From contig NC_134679.1 of NCBI RefSeq assembly GCF_024713945.1, positions 2,423,001-2,487,000 on the forward strand: a stretch of DNA of 64,000 nucleotides. The letters run 5' to 3'. Of this stretch, positions 33,181 through 46,800 are shown piece after piece; within the stretch, counting starts at the first letter, position 1, and every line of letters begins with the position of its first letter. This DNA is from Dermatophagoides farinae (lineage: Eukaryota > Arthropoda > Arachnida > Sarcoptiformes > Pyroglyphidae). Position numbers and translations under genes: made by a program. The notes under the pieces were generated by a model. The model was not told the DNA's origin. It saw only the letters and a list, made by a program, of their open reading frames with translations, and did no database searches.

Positions 33181-33382
33181 TGTAGAAAAAATATAATGAT
33201 GAGAAAGGATAATTGATTATGATAATTTTAGAAAAACACAGAATAAGTTAATGAAGATAATGAGGACTTTCATGGGCGCCGTTCGTTGTTTCGTGATTCT
33301 TCGTTCGTCGTTTCTCGTTCGTCGTTTCTCGATCGCCGTTTCTCGTTCTTCAGTCGTCAATCATCAATCGTCGGTTCGTCAG
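33181..33382. repeat. Direct repeat, left copy (LTR-like)
   Basis: About 202 bp, nearly identical to 35182-35362: same start (TGTAGAAAAAATATAATG), one substitution and one extra internal minisatellite unit of 21 bp. On the minus strand the shared block starts TG and ends CA, as LTRs do. Inside is a GC-richer minisatellite built on CGTTTCTCGTTCGT-like and CGTCAATCATCAATCG-like units. A primer-binding site could not be placed. Confidence 0.88.
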
Positions 33383-33389
33383 TAATAAT

Positions 33390-34065
33390 ATTAATAACAA
33401 AACATTAATAACAAAACCTAACAAAATATGAATGCATTTTATTATTTCAAATATTTAAATCAATTAATATAGCAATAAAATCATTTATCATTTGAATTTC
33501 AATATATCGATTAAATTAATATGGGGGATAAAAAGAATAGAAGGGGGGCCAAATTGCTGCAACAGTCGTGATGGACAATACTATCGATAGTCAAATTGTT
33601 AAATCGTTCGCTTCAAATATCTGCAAATTTGGAGACCAGCCTGCACGTCACTTTTTGTGCTGTGATCAATTTAACTGTTGAGTGATCGGGTTTTTTCTAT
33701 TTTTTTCATCTTTAAATCGTTTAAAGCGAGAAATGGAAATTAATCCAGATATAAAGAAAATGATCGATGAGAAACGCAAGCAAGCACAAGAACGATATTA
33801 TCGTCAATTGGAAATGAAACGTAAAGTGAATGAAGAGAATGAAATGAATAATACGATTCATCATACATCGAAATATTTTTATACCGAACGTAAATCGACA
33901 AATGTCATGGCAAATTCAAATCAATCGAGCGGTAATTCTTCACCTATGAAACAGCCGAATTCCTACACAAAGATAAGTGATCGAAATGAAATAAAACAAA
34001 ATACGGTTAAACCAGCATCATCATCAGTTTCATCATCGATGCCTGCCAAAACAATGATCAAAAAA
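33390..34065 (+). pseudogene. Probable host-gene 5' fragment trapped beside a BEL/Pao gag
   Basis: Between the direct repeats, on the strand opposite to gag, lies a leader of about 340 bp that looks like a promoter/5' UTR (GC-richer around 33540-33680), then an ATG at 33733 opening a frame to 34101. Its product starts MEINPDIKKMIDEKRKQAQE, basic and helical, then becomes Ser/Asn-rich. The start loosely resembles the N-terminal helix of SMARCAL1-type annealing helicases, but this is a weak guess. The last dozen codons (after about 34065) appear to be antisense gag sequence, so the frame is a chimera cut off within an exon. No continuation of the gene was found downstream. Confidence 0.45.
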
Positions 34066-34116
34066 CAATGTCTTTGTTCCATGTCGTCAATCAATGTTTG
34101 ATATTGTTTTCGCCTC

Positions 34117-35181
34117 TCATCGGTCATCTTTTTTACCATGCCATCTCATGATGTATGGGTTGGTGTCCATTCGAGCGGTGAGGGCCTGTTTTCTGGTTAG
34201 TCCTCGTCTCAGATATTCTTCGATGTCATTCAAATTGAGTTCGTATTCGTTGCCGATATGTTGATGGTGGATTTCGTCGATTTTGTACATGACATAAGTG
34301 GCCAAATGGAAGTCTTCGGAAGTAAGATTTGTCAACTTTAATGTATCGACTACTGAAATTACGACTTCCAATAATCCTTCATAATCTTTAAGTTGTGGTC
34401 TAGTCGATAGAAACGGTGCACCTTGAATTTTTCTTGTCAACGCCGGTATTATTTGATGCCTGCCGCCATAATGTCGATCTAGTGTCTGTATGATGTCCTC
34501 CATCTTCGGATTCGATCGGTCGATGCGATTGAGCAGATATCTATGATTCAATGGAAGTAGATCTTGGATTTCCTTCAATTTGTTTTTTGCCCCGTCGATT
34601 TCTGGATTATTGATTATGTAATGCTCGATATCTTCACGGAATTTATGATAATCTATCGGGTCACCCGAGAATTTATGAATTTGTTTTGGCTGGATCCTTA
34701 CGGCACCTGGTCTTGGATTCCAACGGATATGATTCGTCCACAATGGTGGGAATTGATTCGGTTGATCGGTGTTATTTCCCGAGTTTGGTATTAATTCGAT
34801 GAATGGTGTGCTGACCCGTTGCGGCGATTCTTGTGATCTTATTGATCGTTCGACTTTTGCTTGATTTACTACCGTTTCGATATGGTTGTATTTCTCGATT
34901 ATGGGTTGATGGCGGCATATGACACTTGGGAATTCTTGCTGTATATTTCTGATTTGTTTGATCATGTTTTTCAAATCTTCGAACCCATGGGTGGACAATT
35001 TACCAGCGTCAAATTCGTCCATGTGATGTTTAATTGCTTCTAAATTTTTTATGTACGAAAACATGCGGTCAACTGCATTTTTGTGTTCGAGCAACATCTG
35101 AAGGTGTCGTTCGTCTCCATTGTCGTTGATCGTCTCGGCGACTGCATTATTGTAATCGATGTATATTTGTTCGATGTTGAT
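34117..35181 (-). pseudogene. BEL/Pao-type retrotransposon gag fragment
   Basis: About 350 codons open on the minus strand from the right direct repeat; the first ATG is at 35097. HKFSGDPIDYHKFREDIEHY followed by the helical stretch KEIQDLLPLNHRYLL and TLDRHYGG is the signature of the DUF1759 region in BEL/Pao gag proteins. The frame ends at 34117, with likely coding continuing in another frame to about 34065 before the junction with the host-like fragment. No CCHC knuckles, protease or reverse transcriptase follow, so this is only the gag part of an element and cannot move by itself. Confidence 0.8.
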
Positions 35182-35362
35182 TGTAGAAAAAATATAATGA
35201 TGAGAAAGGATAATTGATTATGATAATTTTAGAAAAACACAGAATAAGTTAATTAAGATAATGAGGACTTTCATGGGCGCCGTTCGTTGTTTCGTGATTC
35301 TTCGTTCGTCGTTCGTCGTTTCTCGTTCTTCAGTCGTCAATCATCAATCGTCGGTTCGTCAG
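35182..35362. repeat. Direct repeat, right copy (LTR-like)
   Basis: The second copy of the 33181-33382 repeat, 181 bp. Related minisatellite units continue to about 35400, so this copy probably belongs to a longer block, perhaps to a TG-type end near 35514. On the minus strand the gag frame begins immediately after this copy. Confidence 0.88.
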
Positions 35363-37148
35363 TCGTCAATCACCAATCGTCGGTTCGTCCGTCGTCAATC
35401 ACAAGCAAAAACATACTGCCTTCTCTCCGACGCTTTTTTCACGTGGTTGTTTTTCTCCTCGTTTTTCTTTTCGTCCTCCAACTCAAGTTCGTCTTGGGCC
35501 ATTCATAAGTGACATGATGCGTTGGCATTCGCACCATCAACAAATGTAAAATTTACAAGAGAAAAAACATAAGAAAATTTTAAAGTAAACTGATTTTTTT
35601 TTGCAATGTCAGTGAAAAAAAAGAAGCAAAGAATTTTGTTTCTGTTGAACAAAAAAAAAAGTTTGATTTTAAATGCATACAACAACAACAACAACAACAC
35701 AGAATCCAACCGAGATTGAATCAAAAGTTAAAGCATGAAAATTAGGTAAATAAAAGAAATTCGAATGAAACAGATGTGTATATACGTGTTTACAAGTAGA
35801 CAATTTTTTTTTCTTCAAATTTCATTCTGTTTGGTTGAAAACAAAAAATGAAATTCACAATCGTTACAAATAAAAACGCCAAAGAAAAGGGTGAAAAAAC
35901 GATTTGATTCTCACGTTTTTTTTTTATTATTGATAAATTTTGTTCCATTGATTTGTTTGGACATTTTGTCTTGTGATTTAATGTTTTCAATTTTTCAATT
36001 GTATGTGCCATTCAATGTGTTACTATATATTTCACTATTTAACTTTCATAAACCTCAATTTAAATGAAAAACAACTAGACCTAAACTTTTTTTTTGTACA
36101 TCCAGAAAAAAAATGATTACATGGTTTCTGCTTCATGTCAACTAATTTTTTTTTTGGAGATAGATTGACCAAATGTTTGGAACATACATACACAAACAAA
36201 CGAATGAATCAACAAGGGAAAATAATTTTTTTCCTGATTCTGATTTTGACTTTTATTCTGGTTGAATGGTCAATACAATTGAAATTTACTATATATATAT
36301 ATTGGATTGAACTAGACACAAACACATACATTATATACCAGTAAAAACAGTGAAGAATCCAAATATTGATAAATCAATGATGGTATTTTTTCCACACACA
36401 CAGAATGACTTTGGATTTTTTTTTTTTTTTTTTGATTCATTGATTTCACCAAAACCTAGTGCCTTGGCTTTCAAATTCAATTAAATTGTGTGTTTATATC
36501 ATTTTTTTTTGTTTTGTTTTCTATTTTATAAAAATAAACGACATATATACAGGCCTATTAATTTTTCAATTAATCATCTACGTTCATACAAATAATTTTT
36601 ATTACTTTGCCATATGATTTTTGTTGTTCATTCAGATAAAAAAAAATTATTAAAATCATTGATTTGGATCATAAATGATCATGTTTTGAAGTATATTTTG
36701 TTTTGAGAAAAAAAATAATAATGGATAATATTGCTGTTCCAGACAATTTGAAACGAGAATCATACATCATCATCATCTTCATGACTTTGTTGTTGTTACA
36801 CGTCTACAATTATTGCCAAACACACACACACACACACACAAAAGACTTTACTATCCAATTTCTAATTTGAAAAAAAATAAAAGAAAATTGGATCATTTCT
36901 GTTGAAAAGAATGCAATAAATACAAAAAAACGTGTAGATGAATGTTATTTTTCCATCGAAACTCAAATAAATGGAATCATGAAAAACGTGAGTGTTTTTG
37001 GCTGAAGAATTCATTGGAAAGAATTTTTTCTTCTTTCATTTTTTTTTTGTTGATTCGTTCGTTTTTTTCCACTACTTATTGACCATTGAAAATAAAAGAT
37101 TCGATGATTTTTTTTTTATTTTTTTATATAGCTTTTAAATTGGTTTTT

Positions 37149-37151
<3 letters not shown>

Positions 37152-37181
<30 letters not shown>
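37152..37181. repeat. (CA)n microsatellite
   Basis: Fifteen perfect CA units after a T run. Confidence 0.95.
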
Positions 37182-37184
<3 letters not shown>

Positions 37185-40100
37185 CTGATCCTCTAGCAAT
37201 CATATTATCATTACATTTTCTGGAAAATGAAATCATCAAAATTAGATTCAAAATCAAAATAATCAAGTGAGAAAAAAAGGCTTGCGATTATTACCCAACA
37301 ACATTATAGTGAAAATTTTCAATAGAATTGATTAACAGTTTGATCAAGATCATGATTGAAATTCTTAAAAAAAATAAAACTTGATCAAAACTAAAAAATC
37401 ATTTCGATCACATTAAATCAAATCGTCGTGCAATGAATAAAAGTAGTATGAAAAAAAAAGAAATTTTTTCCAGGAAAAATGTTCAGACAACGGGAAATTG
37501 AATATTTCAAGGATAATATTGCAATTTTTTCCCGACTATCATCGCCATCATTATTATTATTTTTATTATCATGCAACACACACACACACACACACGAACA
37601 CACCCACACATCAGTCAATTTTGTTGATGTGTTAAACATTAACACATTGTCAGTTTATATTGTAAATGTAGTGTCTGATTTTTTTTTCTCATTTCGTTTA
37701 GGAGGTAGCTAGGATATTTTGATTCCGGTTAAAAGAAATGTAGTCAGGTATTTCCGGACATAAAGCATATTATCCATGTATGTAAAACGATTTGTGGAGA
37801 AAAAAAATGTATTTCAATATAGTGATTTTGTCACAGTTTTCATTTTTCTGTTTGTCATAAACTGTCCACATTAATATTTTTGTAGTTTATGTATATTCTA
37901 CTACTATAGTAATAATAATTTGTAAAACATTGAATATGATATAGTAGGAAGGTGGTGGTGGAAGGTGAACAAGAGAGTGAGAAAAAAAACAGCAATAATA
38001 AGCATCAATAATGATGATAATGATCGATTTTATCAAACTTTTTCTTTTTTACTTTCCGTCTCAATGGTTTAATGTTTTGATCACGAAAAAAAATCGTTAT
38101 CCAACACTACATACACATTCACATAAGAGTAGCTTTTTTATTTTTTCTTTATATAATACGAAAATGTTTTGCTTGACTTTTTTTTTCTTCTCACAGCTCC
38201 AATAGACTAACACACACACATACACAAGATTCCAAAGGCCTATCCGAACGAAACGACAAAGAATGAATGAGAAAAAAAAATCGAATGCAAATTTTGAATT
38301 AATTGTTTAAGACAGATGAGAACCAACAGATACACACACACACACACACACACTTAAATAGGAATCATAGACATCAAGGACAAATCATTTTATGAAAAAA
38401 CTCTCGTCACACATTGTATATATATATTTAGATTATATATAAATAAAAAAGAATCCTTGGTCATAGTGTGTTCATCATACTCATGATGTGCTCATTGAAA
38501 TTCTTGATGCATTTTGTCTTTTAGTTTTGAATTGCTCTCACACACTTATTTTTTCATTCTTTCATTGCAAAAAAAAAAAGAAAAATCAAACTAAACTAAA
38601 TAAACAAATGAAAAAAAATATGAGAAGACAAAAAAAATTCTAATCACCATTATTCTTATTCTTCGTTTATATTCAACAAAAATCTTCATATTGTCTTATT
38701 ATGCACACTGAAATACCCATACATACATAATATATTCAAAAATGAAGTTAAAAACCAAGTTCTGGAACAGATTTCTGACAATACGACAATACTTGATAGA
38801 TTTGGCAGTAACGAAAAAAAAACTTTCTTTACAAATTGATAACCTAAACATACTTTTTTTCTAATAAACTAAATTAACACACACACGCACACACAATCAT
38901 AAATACACCCACTTGAATGAAGAAGAAAATTTGAATAACAAAAAAAAACCTGAAACTCACAAAATATATAAAAAAAACAATGACAAAGATCGAATGTGGT
39001 GAACAGAGAATGAGAAAAAGTAAAAAGTGATGATGCAAATTTGCAATCATAATCATCATCATCATCATTATCATTCGATTTTCAGTCTATAGATATTCAT
39101 TTATATATATAGAATTTAGTTCCATCATCAGCTTGATTTTCATTTATGATCATGATGATGATTGGAAAGAATCGAGAGAGAGAAACAGAGAGAAAATTTG
39201 ATTATGTATTGTTCCTATCAGAATATATTCTCTACGTACATTTCCAAAAATTATTCTGCAAGAGTAATCACTTTTTTTTCTTTTATTCAGCTGTGCAAGC
39301 ACCTAAATATGATGCTAATGCTGCTGTTGATGATGATGATGATGATGATGATGGATACTGATCGACACGTTCCATATCCATGTAGTAATGGAATTTTTTT
39401 TTCTCCCATCATTCCAATATGTCCAGTGAGAAAACAATTTGTCAGTTGAAATTAAACATGTAATTTTTTTTATTGATTCTTGAAATTTTTTTTTTCGTTG
39501 TTTTATCATGTATAGTGAGAAAAGAGAAAATTCTACATTGAATCCATACTGTATCCATATTGATTTGCGAAGGAAATCTTTTTTTTTTTGGAAAAAAAAG
39601 TTTGACTACCAAACAAGAAAATCAATTTTCAAAGAAATTTAAATTACCACTACCGATTCTATATTCAGGGCATTTTAGAATGAAAAAAAAATCTCATTAA
39701 CATGTATGAGTAAGCAATCAATTTAATGGGGATCCAAATTAAAATCATGATCTTGTGATAATGATGATGATGATGATATTAGAGAAGAAAATTTCTATCA
39801 AGAAAAAAAAGATCGATTGATTGAGTATTGACAAAATTTATTCGTGAATTTTGTCCGGATTTTAAAAATGAACTCAGAAATATTGCAAAAATTTTTGTTG
39901 AACGATTACACAATGATCCAGACGCAAACAGAAAAATTGTTCAGCTTGTATAGAATTGTGGCGCATAGAATTTTAAATTTGAAACAAAAAAAAAAGAAAA
40001 ATAAATACAAATCTCACACAAAAACAGACCATAGAAAGAGGCAACACCAACCAAAACTTGAAGGCAAACCATCACATGTAAAAACCAGTCGAAATAAAAA

Positions 40101-41515
40101 AAAAATAAAATACAAAACCCTAATTCTTCATTCTTTGTTCGTTCGTTTATTCTTCATGTAATTTCAAATTAATGTTTCATTAATTTCAAATACACAAAAA
40201 AAAGCCGAAGCGACAAACGGGAAAAAACCAAAATACAATACAAACCAAGTAAAAAAAAGAATCAAACACGCACACACACACAATTCGTTCACTAAAATCT
40301 TTTGTATTCTCGGAAATCAATGCATTTTATTTTTCTTTCCTTGCCAAACATTTTCAATTCATCGAGATTATTTTTTCTTGTAAAGAACAGAAAAAAAATT
40401 TACAAATACGTTGATTCCTGAGAAAAACAAAAACAGTATGAAGCATTGAATCAATATAAAGTTTATGTTGGTTAAACAATTGAAAATTTCACGATAATTT
40501 AATCATGGACAATTTTTATTTTCCACAGCACTAACAGTCATAATGAGGTTTGTTTTGAAAGAAAAAGAAATTTAAATTTGGATGCAAACAAGAATTTTTT
40601 TTTAATATTCATATTAGTTGTACATGAAAATCAAAAATGATTCTGTGTAGTTTATTTAATGGCTGTGCAATTATTATAATATTTAAGAAAGAAGAGAAAA
40701 CAAAAATATGGTACATATCACAAATACTGTAAACTTTGCGATAACGTGAATGAGGCGAACAAGAATTGCATTTTTTTTACACCTGAACCTAAACACATCC
40801 GGTATACGTTTTCATTTCTTACATTTATTTGGTAGGGTGTGTTTGTGTGTGTGTGAACAACAATAGTGTTAAGAAAAAAGTAAAATGTTTCCTAAACAAC
40901 AACAACTATGAAAAAAATAATAGGTTATTCTATAACGAGAAGACCAGAGAGTAAAAAAAAATTGGGGAGGATAAAAAAGATGGGTTTTTTTTCTCACTCG
41001 CCTTCCCCCGTCCCCGCCAAAAAAAAGCAAATTAAGGATTTCCTTAAATTGATGGTTCATTTCCAAGTTTTTTTTCTATTCTATTATTATTATTATTCTT
41101 GATTTAACTTTATACTTGTTCTTTTTTATTCATCTTCTTCCTAGAATTCTGATTGAAATTATACTACAACAAGTTTTTTTTTTAATTCAACAACACGACA
41201 ACAACAACGAATAAGTAAGTATAGAATTTTATATGCATTGATGTGTTGTGTGTGTGTGTGTGTGTCATCAAAAGCTAATTAAATGTGTGTTCTGGGGGCT
41301 ATATTGTTACCATGTTTTTTTTTCTTGTTGTTGTATTCTTTGTTGTTACTATTCGTTATTATTGTCGTTTAGATCTCATCCGTCGTCGTTGTTGTTGTTA
41401 TTGTTGTTGATGTTAAGATGTTCCAGAAAATGAGATTTAAGTACAGAGAAAAAAAAACAGACAGACAGTCAGATAGATAGAAAATGAGAAAACTATTTTT
41501 AACACATTATTATAA

Positions 41516-41517
<2 letters not shown>

Positions 41518-41555
<38 letters not shown>
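41518..41555. repeat. (GT)n microsatellite
   Basis: About 19 GT units; a (CA)n tract of 8-9 units follows 130 bp downstream (41684-41701), so the pair could form a long hairpin. Confidence 0.95.
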
Positions 41556-41558
<3 letters not shown>

Positions 41559-43838
41559 AGAATAATTTTGTTTGTTAATATTCTGATTTCTGTTACTGAT
41601 GATGTTGGAACGATTGACGCGTGAAAAAAAAAGATTTTTTTTTCTTAGTTCCAAAGTCCATGAAACCTGGATATAATCAAAAGCACACACACACACACAC
41701 AGTGAAACTCATTATTCGATTTTTTTTCTCGCCATGATTTTTCTTTAATTGTTTGCCTATTATCATTAATTCTCAATTAACTGGACGTAAATATAATTCA
41801 GTTCTTCTATCATTCTACTTTTTTTTCACTTGCTTACAGATGGATTCTATCGTCGTTATGGTTGGTAAAGATAGCATGATAATAATGATGCTCTAGAGAG
41901 AATCTGATGTGATATTCGCTGTATAATGTGTGTGTGTGTGTGTGCGTGTATTAACACTAGGTGGTCTACAAAAACGATTTATCTATCCATCTATCCTGGG
42001 ACCACAGAAGAAAATCTAATCGAAATTTTCAAAGTATTAGTCAAGTTTGTTTTAATGTTTTTTTTTCTTTCTTCATTCTCCGGAATTATTCGATACATCG
42101 TTTACCAAAATATAAAAAAAATGATGATTTAAGAATAAGAAAAAAGGGGAACGAAAATAAAATCGATCGATTTCCGATGATTTCCGATCATAAATATAAA
42201 AATAAATATGGATTCAAACCATTAATTCAATATTAGATAAGATAGGTATCATTTTTTTTACTTGGTGAATCATAACAGAATGAATCAAGAACTAGAAGAG
42301 AGTGAAGAAAAAAAATCATGACCCTTGAGCTAGTGATTTTTATTTTATTTATGAACCAAAGTAAAAAAAAAAATTATAGAATCTTTATGTGTATTCAACA
42401 TGAACATCAAAACATAAAATATCAAGAGAGAAAAAAACAAACAGAAAAGACTAAAGAAACCAAAAATAACCAAAAAAAAAAAAAAAAAAACAAACTACAA
42501 CATATGGCATATAACAATCAGCAATTTTATTCTGAATATAGCAAGAAAAAAAAATAATTCAAAGAAAGAAAAAAAAGATCATTCCAGAGGCTATTTGTTG
42601 TTGATACCATATATAACCTAGACATTGACTATTGGCATTCGGTTTATGCCATTTTATATTAGATTAAGCTCAAATTCTATCATCATGATAAAATGTGAAA
42701 AAAAATTTGAAATTTGAATCAAAACTTACCACTGACATATTCATGTAATGATAAAACAATTAATTATGTTTTGTTTATCTTGCATTCTGTTGATGATGTT
42801 TATCGATTGCAAAAAAAAAATTACGATGACAAGAAATTAAATGAAAAAAAAAATGTTGGACCAGAATAAAGATGAATTTTTTTTTTGAATTTGTTTTCTG
42901 TTATTCTGATTTGACACTGGATCAAAGAACAAATAAAAAATCGATTTCAATTAACGATTAGAAAAAAAATGAAATGAAACCAGACTAAAATTTCGGCTAA
43001 AAAAAATTGGACAACGTCGAAGACAGAAACACAACAACATATTGACAGCTGAATAAAACTGTAAAAAATAAAAAATAAAAAACATAATCCACCGAACATA
43101 GACAAATATATGAGAGACACAATATATTTATTAAACTGGAAAAAAATGGCAAACTAGAATTTAGGTTTTTGTTTCTGGCACAAAAGAAAAATCTCTTTTA
43201 TTGCAGTATTTAAATCTGACAGACACACACACATCGAAAGAGCAAAAGACCAAAATGATAACTGGCTGCTGAATTACTACTTTACCGGAATAGTTTTGAC
43301 GTCGTATTCGTCATCATCATCATCATCATCATCATTGAGGATACAAACTCAGATGCCATGCACACAAAAGAACCCAAACAGAATAAAAAAAAATTCTTTA
43401 GGGTTATGCGCAGAGCAATTTTTCTGAAAATCCAAAAAATGTTTCTGTCTGCATGTATGTATGTATGGTATGTATATTGAGACCGAATTCATCTATTGAG
43501 TGGGGATAGTGAAAGAAAAAAAAGTGGTCCATTACACAAACGCACACCAGACGTACACATATCAAACACATCACATCTTTGGAATTTTTTTTTTTCATTT
43601 TATTATATGTTATACATGCAGCCCACATATTCACAAAGAGCACATGGTGTAGTATATACAATAACAGTATGAATGAAAAGAAAAATCGTTTTTTTCAAAA
43701 TTCCCCCCTCCCCACCTCTTTCCTTCTTCTTAAACAAGAAAAACACAACCAAAAAAAAAAAGATAAAAAAAACAATTCAAAACAATTGGATCAAATGTGG
43801 TTGAATGCCACAGAGTGGTGAAATTGGCAAAGAGATCC

Positions 43839-43860
43839 AAAAAAAAAAAAAAAAAAAAAA
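43839..43860. repeat. 22 nt A homopolymer
   Basis: Pure A run. The flanks show no target-site duplication, so a retroposed tail is not supported. Confidence 0.9.
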
Positions 43861-46800
43861 TGCTAGTAGCAAAAATGTAAGGGTTAGTATTGTAAAAAAA
43901 AAGAATTTTTTTTCCCCGTTATTCACAATATATCTAAACACATCTTTTTTTTCAGGATTTACCATCTCGTTTCACATATCTTTGAAAATCAAAATGTTAA
44001 AGAAAAATATATCATGAATATATAAATGTCGGTCAGCAAAAAAAAAGAAGTGGATAAGACAAGAAAAAAAAACATACAGAATATTCTTAGCCATGTCGAA
44101 CCAAAAAGATCATATCTATACAAGTATAATTGAAGAAAGGAAAAACAAATAAAACATTTATATGTTCGGGGATGTTTCATTCGTTTAATTAGTATAAATT
44201 GGTTTGTATAGTATCCAAAACTACAAAAAAAAACAAAACAAAACAAATTCAAAAAAAAGAAGGAGATGAAACAAAAATCTGGGCGCCATCAGAGCGAATC
44301 AAATCGGATTCAAAGATACAAATTTGAAAGTAATAACAACAACAACGACAGTATAAAACAAAAAAAAATCGAATGATACTTATAAAAATGTGTGTTCAAT
44401 TAGTGGATGACTGTATTTTTTTCTGTCTCTCTCTCTCTTCTTGAAATGAATATATTCCGTATTCAAATGAAAATTTTTGTTTTGTTTTGTTTTCTTCCAC
44501 CATTTACCATTAATTAAACGACCATCTCATTATCATTATGATTGTGATCATCATCATCATCATCATCGAAATTGAATGGAATTTTAGTTTTATTTTGTTT
44601 TGGCTTTTTTTTTGTTAAACATACTACTACTATCATAGAATCCCTATAGTGAATCATCATGATCATCATTTTATCATTTTGTACACAATTGATGATTCTT
44701 TCTATTCAAATTGTAATGTGAAACAATTATTCAGAAAACACAGACTATTATGATGGAAGATTTAGCATCATTATTGATGATGATGATGATGATTATGCAA
44801 AATAATCGATTTTTATTCACAAACACAAATATTTAGAATTAATGTGTATGGTCATGGTGAATTGAATTTGATGATTTTTTTTTACATTCGATTCATCTCG
44901 GAAGAAAAGTGAAAAAAAAAATTTATTTATTTGCCATTTTTTTTCATTTTCTGAAAAATTTCTGTCAAGAAGTTATGGGCTGCTTTTGCTACATTGATGT
45001 AATTGTGAATTTGAAAGCAAAAAAAAAAAAAAACAATTTTATCATTCATGTATGAATGATAAATGGAATCGAATGGAATCCAGTCTCTTAGTATGTGTGT
45101 GTGTGTTCCGTCATCTTTTTCTCCTTTTTTTTAGGTTTTGTTAGTGTGTGCACAACAACAACAACAACAATTGTATCCTAAAGATTCTAGTCTCTTGTCG
45201 TTTTCGCCAACAATCCCGACGAAAAAAAAAATGATTGAGAGCCAAGGAAAAAATAACAATTTCAAAAAGTCTAGTTTTAGTGGTTGGTCGTTTGAAAAAC
45301 GTTATTTCGACGTTTGATTCTTTTTCATCATCATTATCTCCCTTGCTTTCTTTCGACAATCTCTCTCTCTCTCTCTCGTTGTACGTTGTTATATAAACCA
45401 TATATAAAGAATTGTTGGAATCCCAAACGAATATCAAAAGCAAAAGCAAAAGCAAAAAAAAAATGCCTTACAATTCCATTTAAAACTTTAAATAGAAGAA
45501 TCGGAGTGAAAAAAAATTGAAATTTCACAATTCCCACATAACCCTAGTTTCATCATTATTATTGTTGATGTTGATATTATTAATGAAAAAAAAAAATGGA
45601 TGAAAAAAAATGTTGACGATTCCCGTATACAATAATTTTTATAGTCAATCATCTAGTCATTTTCATTGTGGCTGATTCACCAAAAAAAAAAAAAAAAAAA
45701 AGAAAAGAAGTAAGAAAATATATAACATAAAAAAAGGAAGTGGAAAAAATCAACCAAAAGAAAGGAAAAATGAAATGTTTGATCCAAATAATAGAAAAAA
45801 AACCCCATAATGTTTAAGCTTCACGACAACGGATGGCAAACAATCATTCGCACACACATAATATTATTCGCGACCAAAAGAAAGGAAGAGAAAAAAAAGT
45901 ATAGAAAAAACAGCAGCAAAAAAAAATATCATGGGAATTGTTGAAAATAAGCTCGTTTCTTGGCCTTTTCATCGTTATTGCTATTTCAACACACACACAT
46001 ACACACACAATATCCAAACCAACAACAACTATCAAGCAAAATGAAACAACAACAACAAAATGACAATATATGAATGAATATGAAGGAGAAAAAAAAATCC
46101 GACGGATATAAAATTCATTTTTCAAATATATTCTGTGCATATCTATTTTGAATGAATAAAAATAAACATAAAAAAAAATTTCTTATGTAGAAATAGCTCA
46201 TGTCATCATTATCATGTCTAGTAATAAATATTCAAAAAAAAAAAAAAAAAAAAAGCGTGCACACACACACATACACATCATCATCACAGGTATTCTCAAG
46301 GTAGATCTTCTTTTAAGATGAACGAAACAATGAAAAAAAGGCCAAATAAGATGATGAATGAATGAATGAATGAATTCATTTCATTCATAAAATTCAAGTA
46401 TGGACATTCATTTTTCATTACTACCGCCGCCAACATCACCATCATCATCATCATCATCCTAATCAGGAAAACAGTGAACAATATAATAAAAAAAAATAAC
46501 ATCAATCAGAATATATAATCAGGAATTCTGAATTTTACAGAATATTATTATTATGGTCATGATTATTATATAAAAGAAAAAGAGCAACAACAAAGAAATA
46601 GAGTGAGAGAGAAATATTCAAATATTTTTCCTTAGATTTGAATGATGATGAAAATTTATTATTTATAAATGTGTGTGTTTGTGTTTGTTCGATTTTATTT
46701 TCAAAAATGAGAGACATAGAAAGAATGGAGACTTCAATAAATTTTTGAATCTTCCATTGTAGACATTGCAGGAATTGGTTTTTTTTTTTGGTTGGTGTAT

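Noticed and set aside
33270-33290. GGCGCC in the direct repeats as a primer-binding site (minus strand reading GGCGCCCATG)
   Set aside because: It resembles some retroelement primer-binding sites, but the expected TGG start and an LTR end directly before it are missing, so it cannot be called.
43839-43860. A run as the tail of a retroposed sequence
   Set aside because: No target-site duplication and no coding or repeat body upstream.
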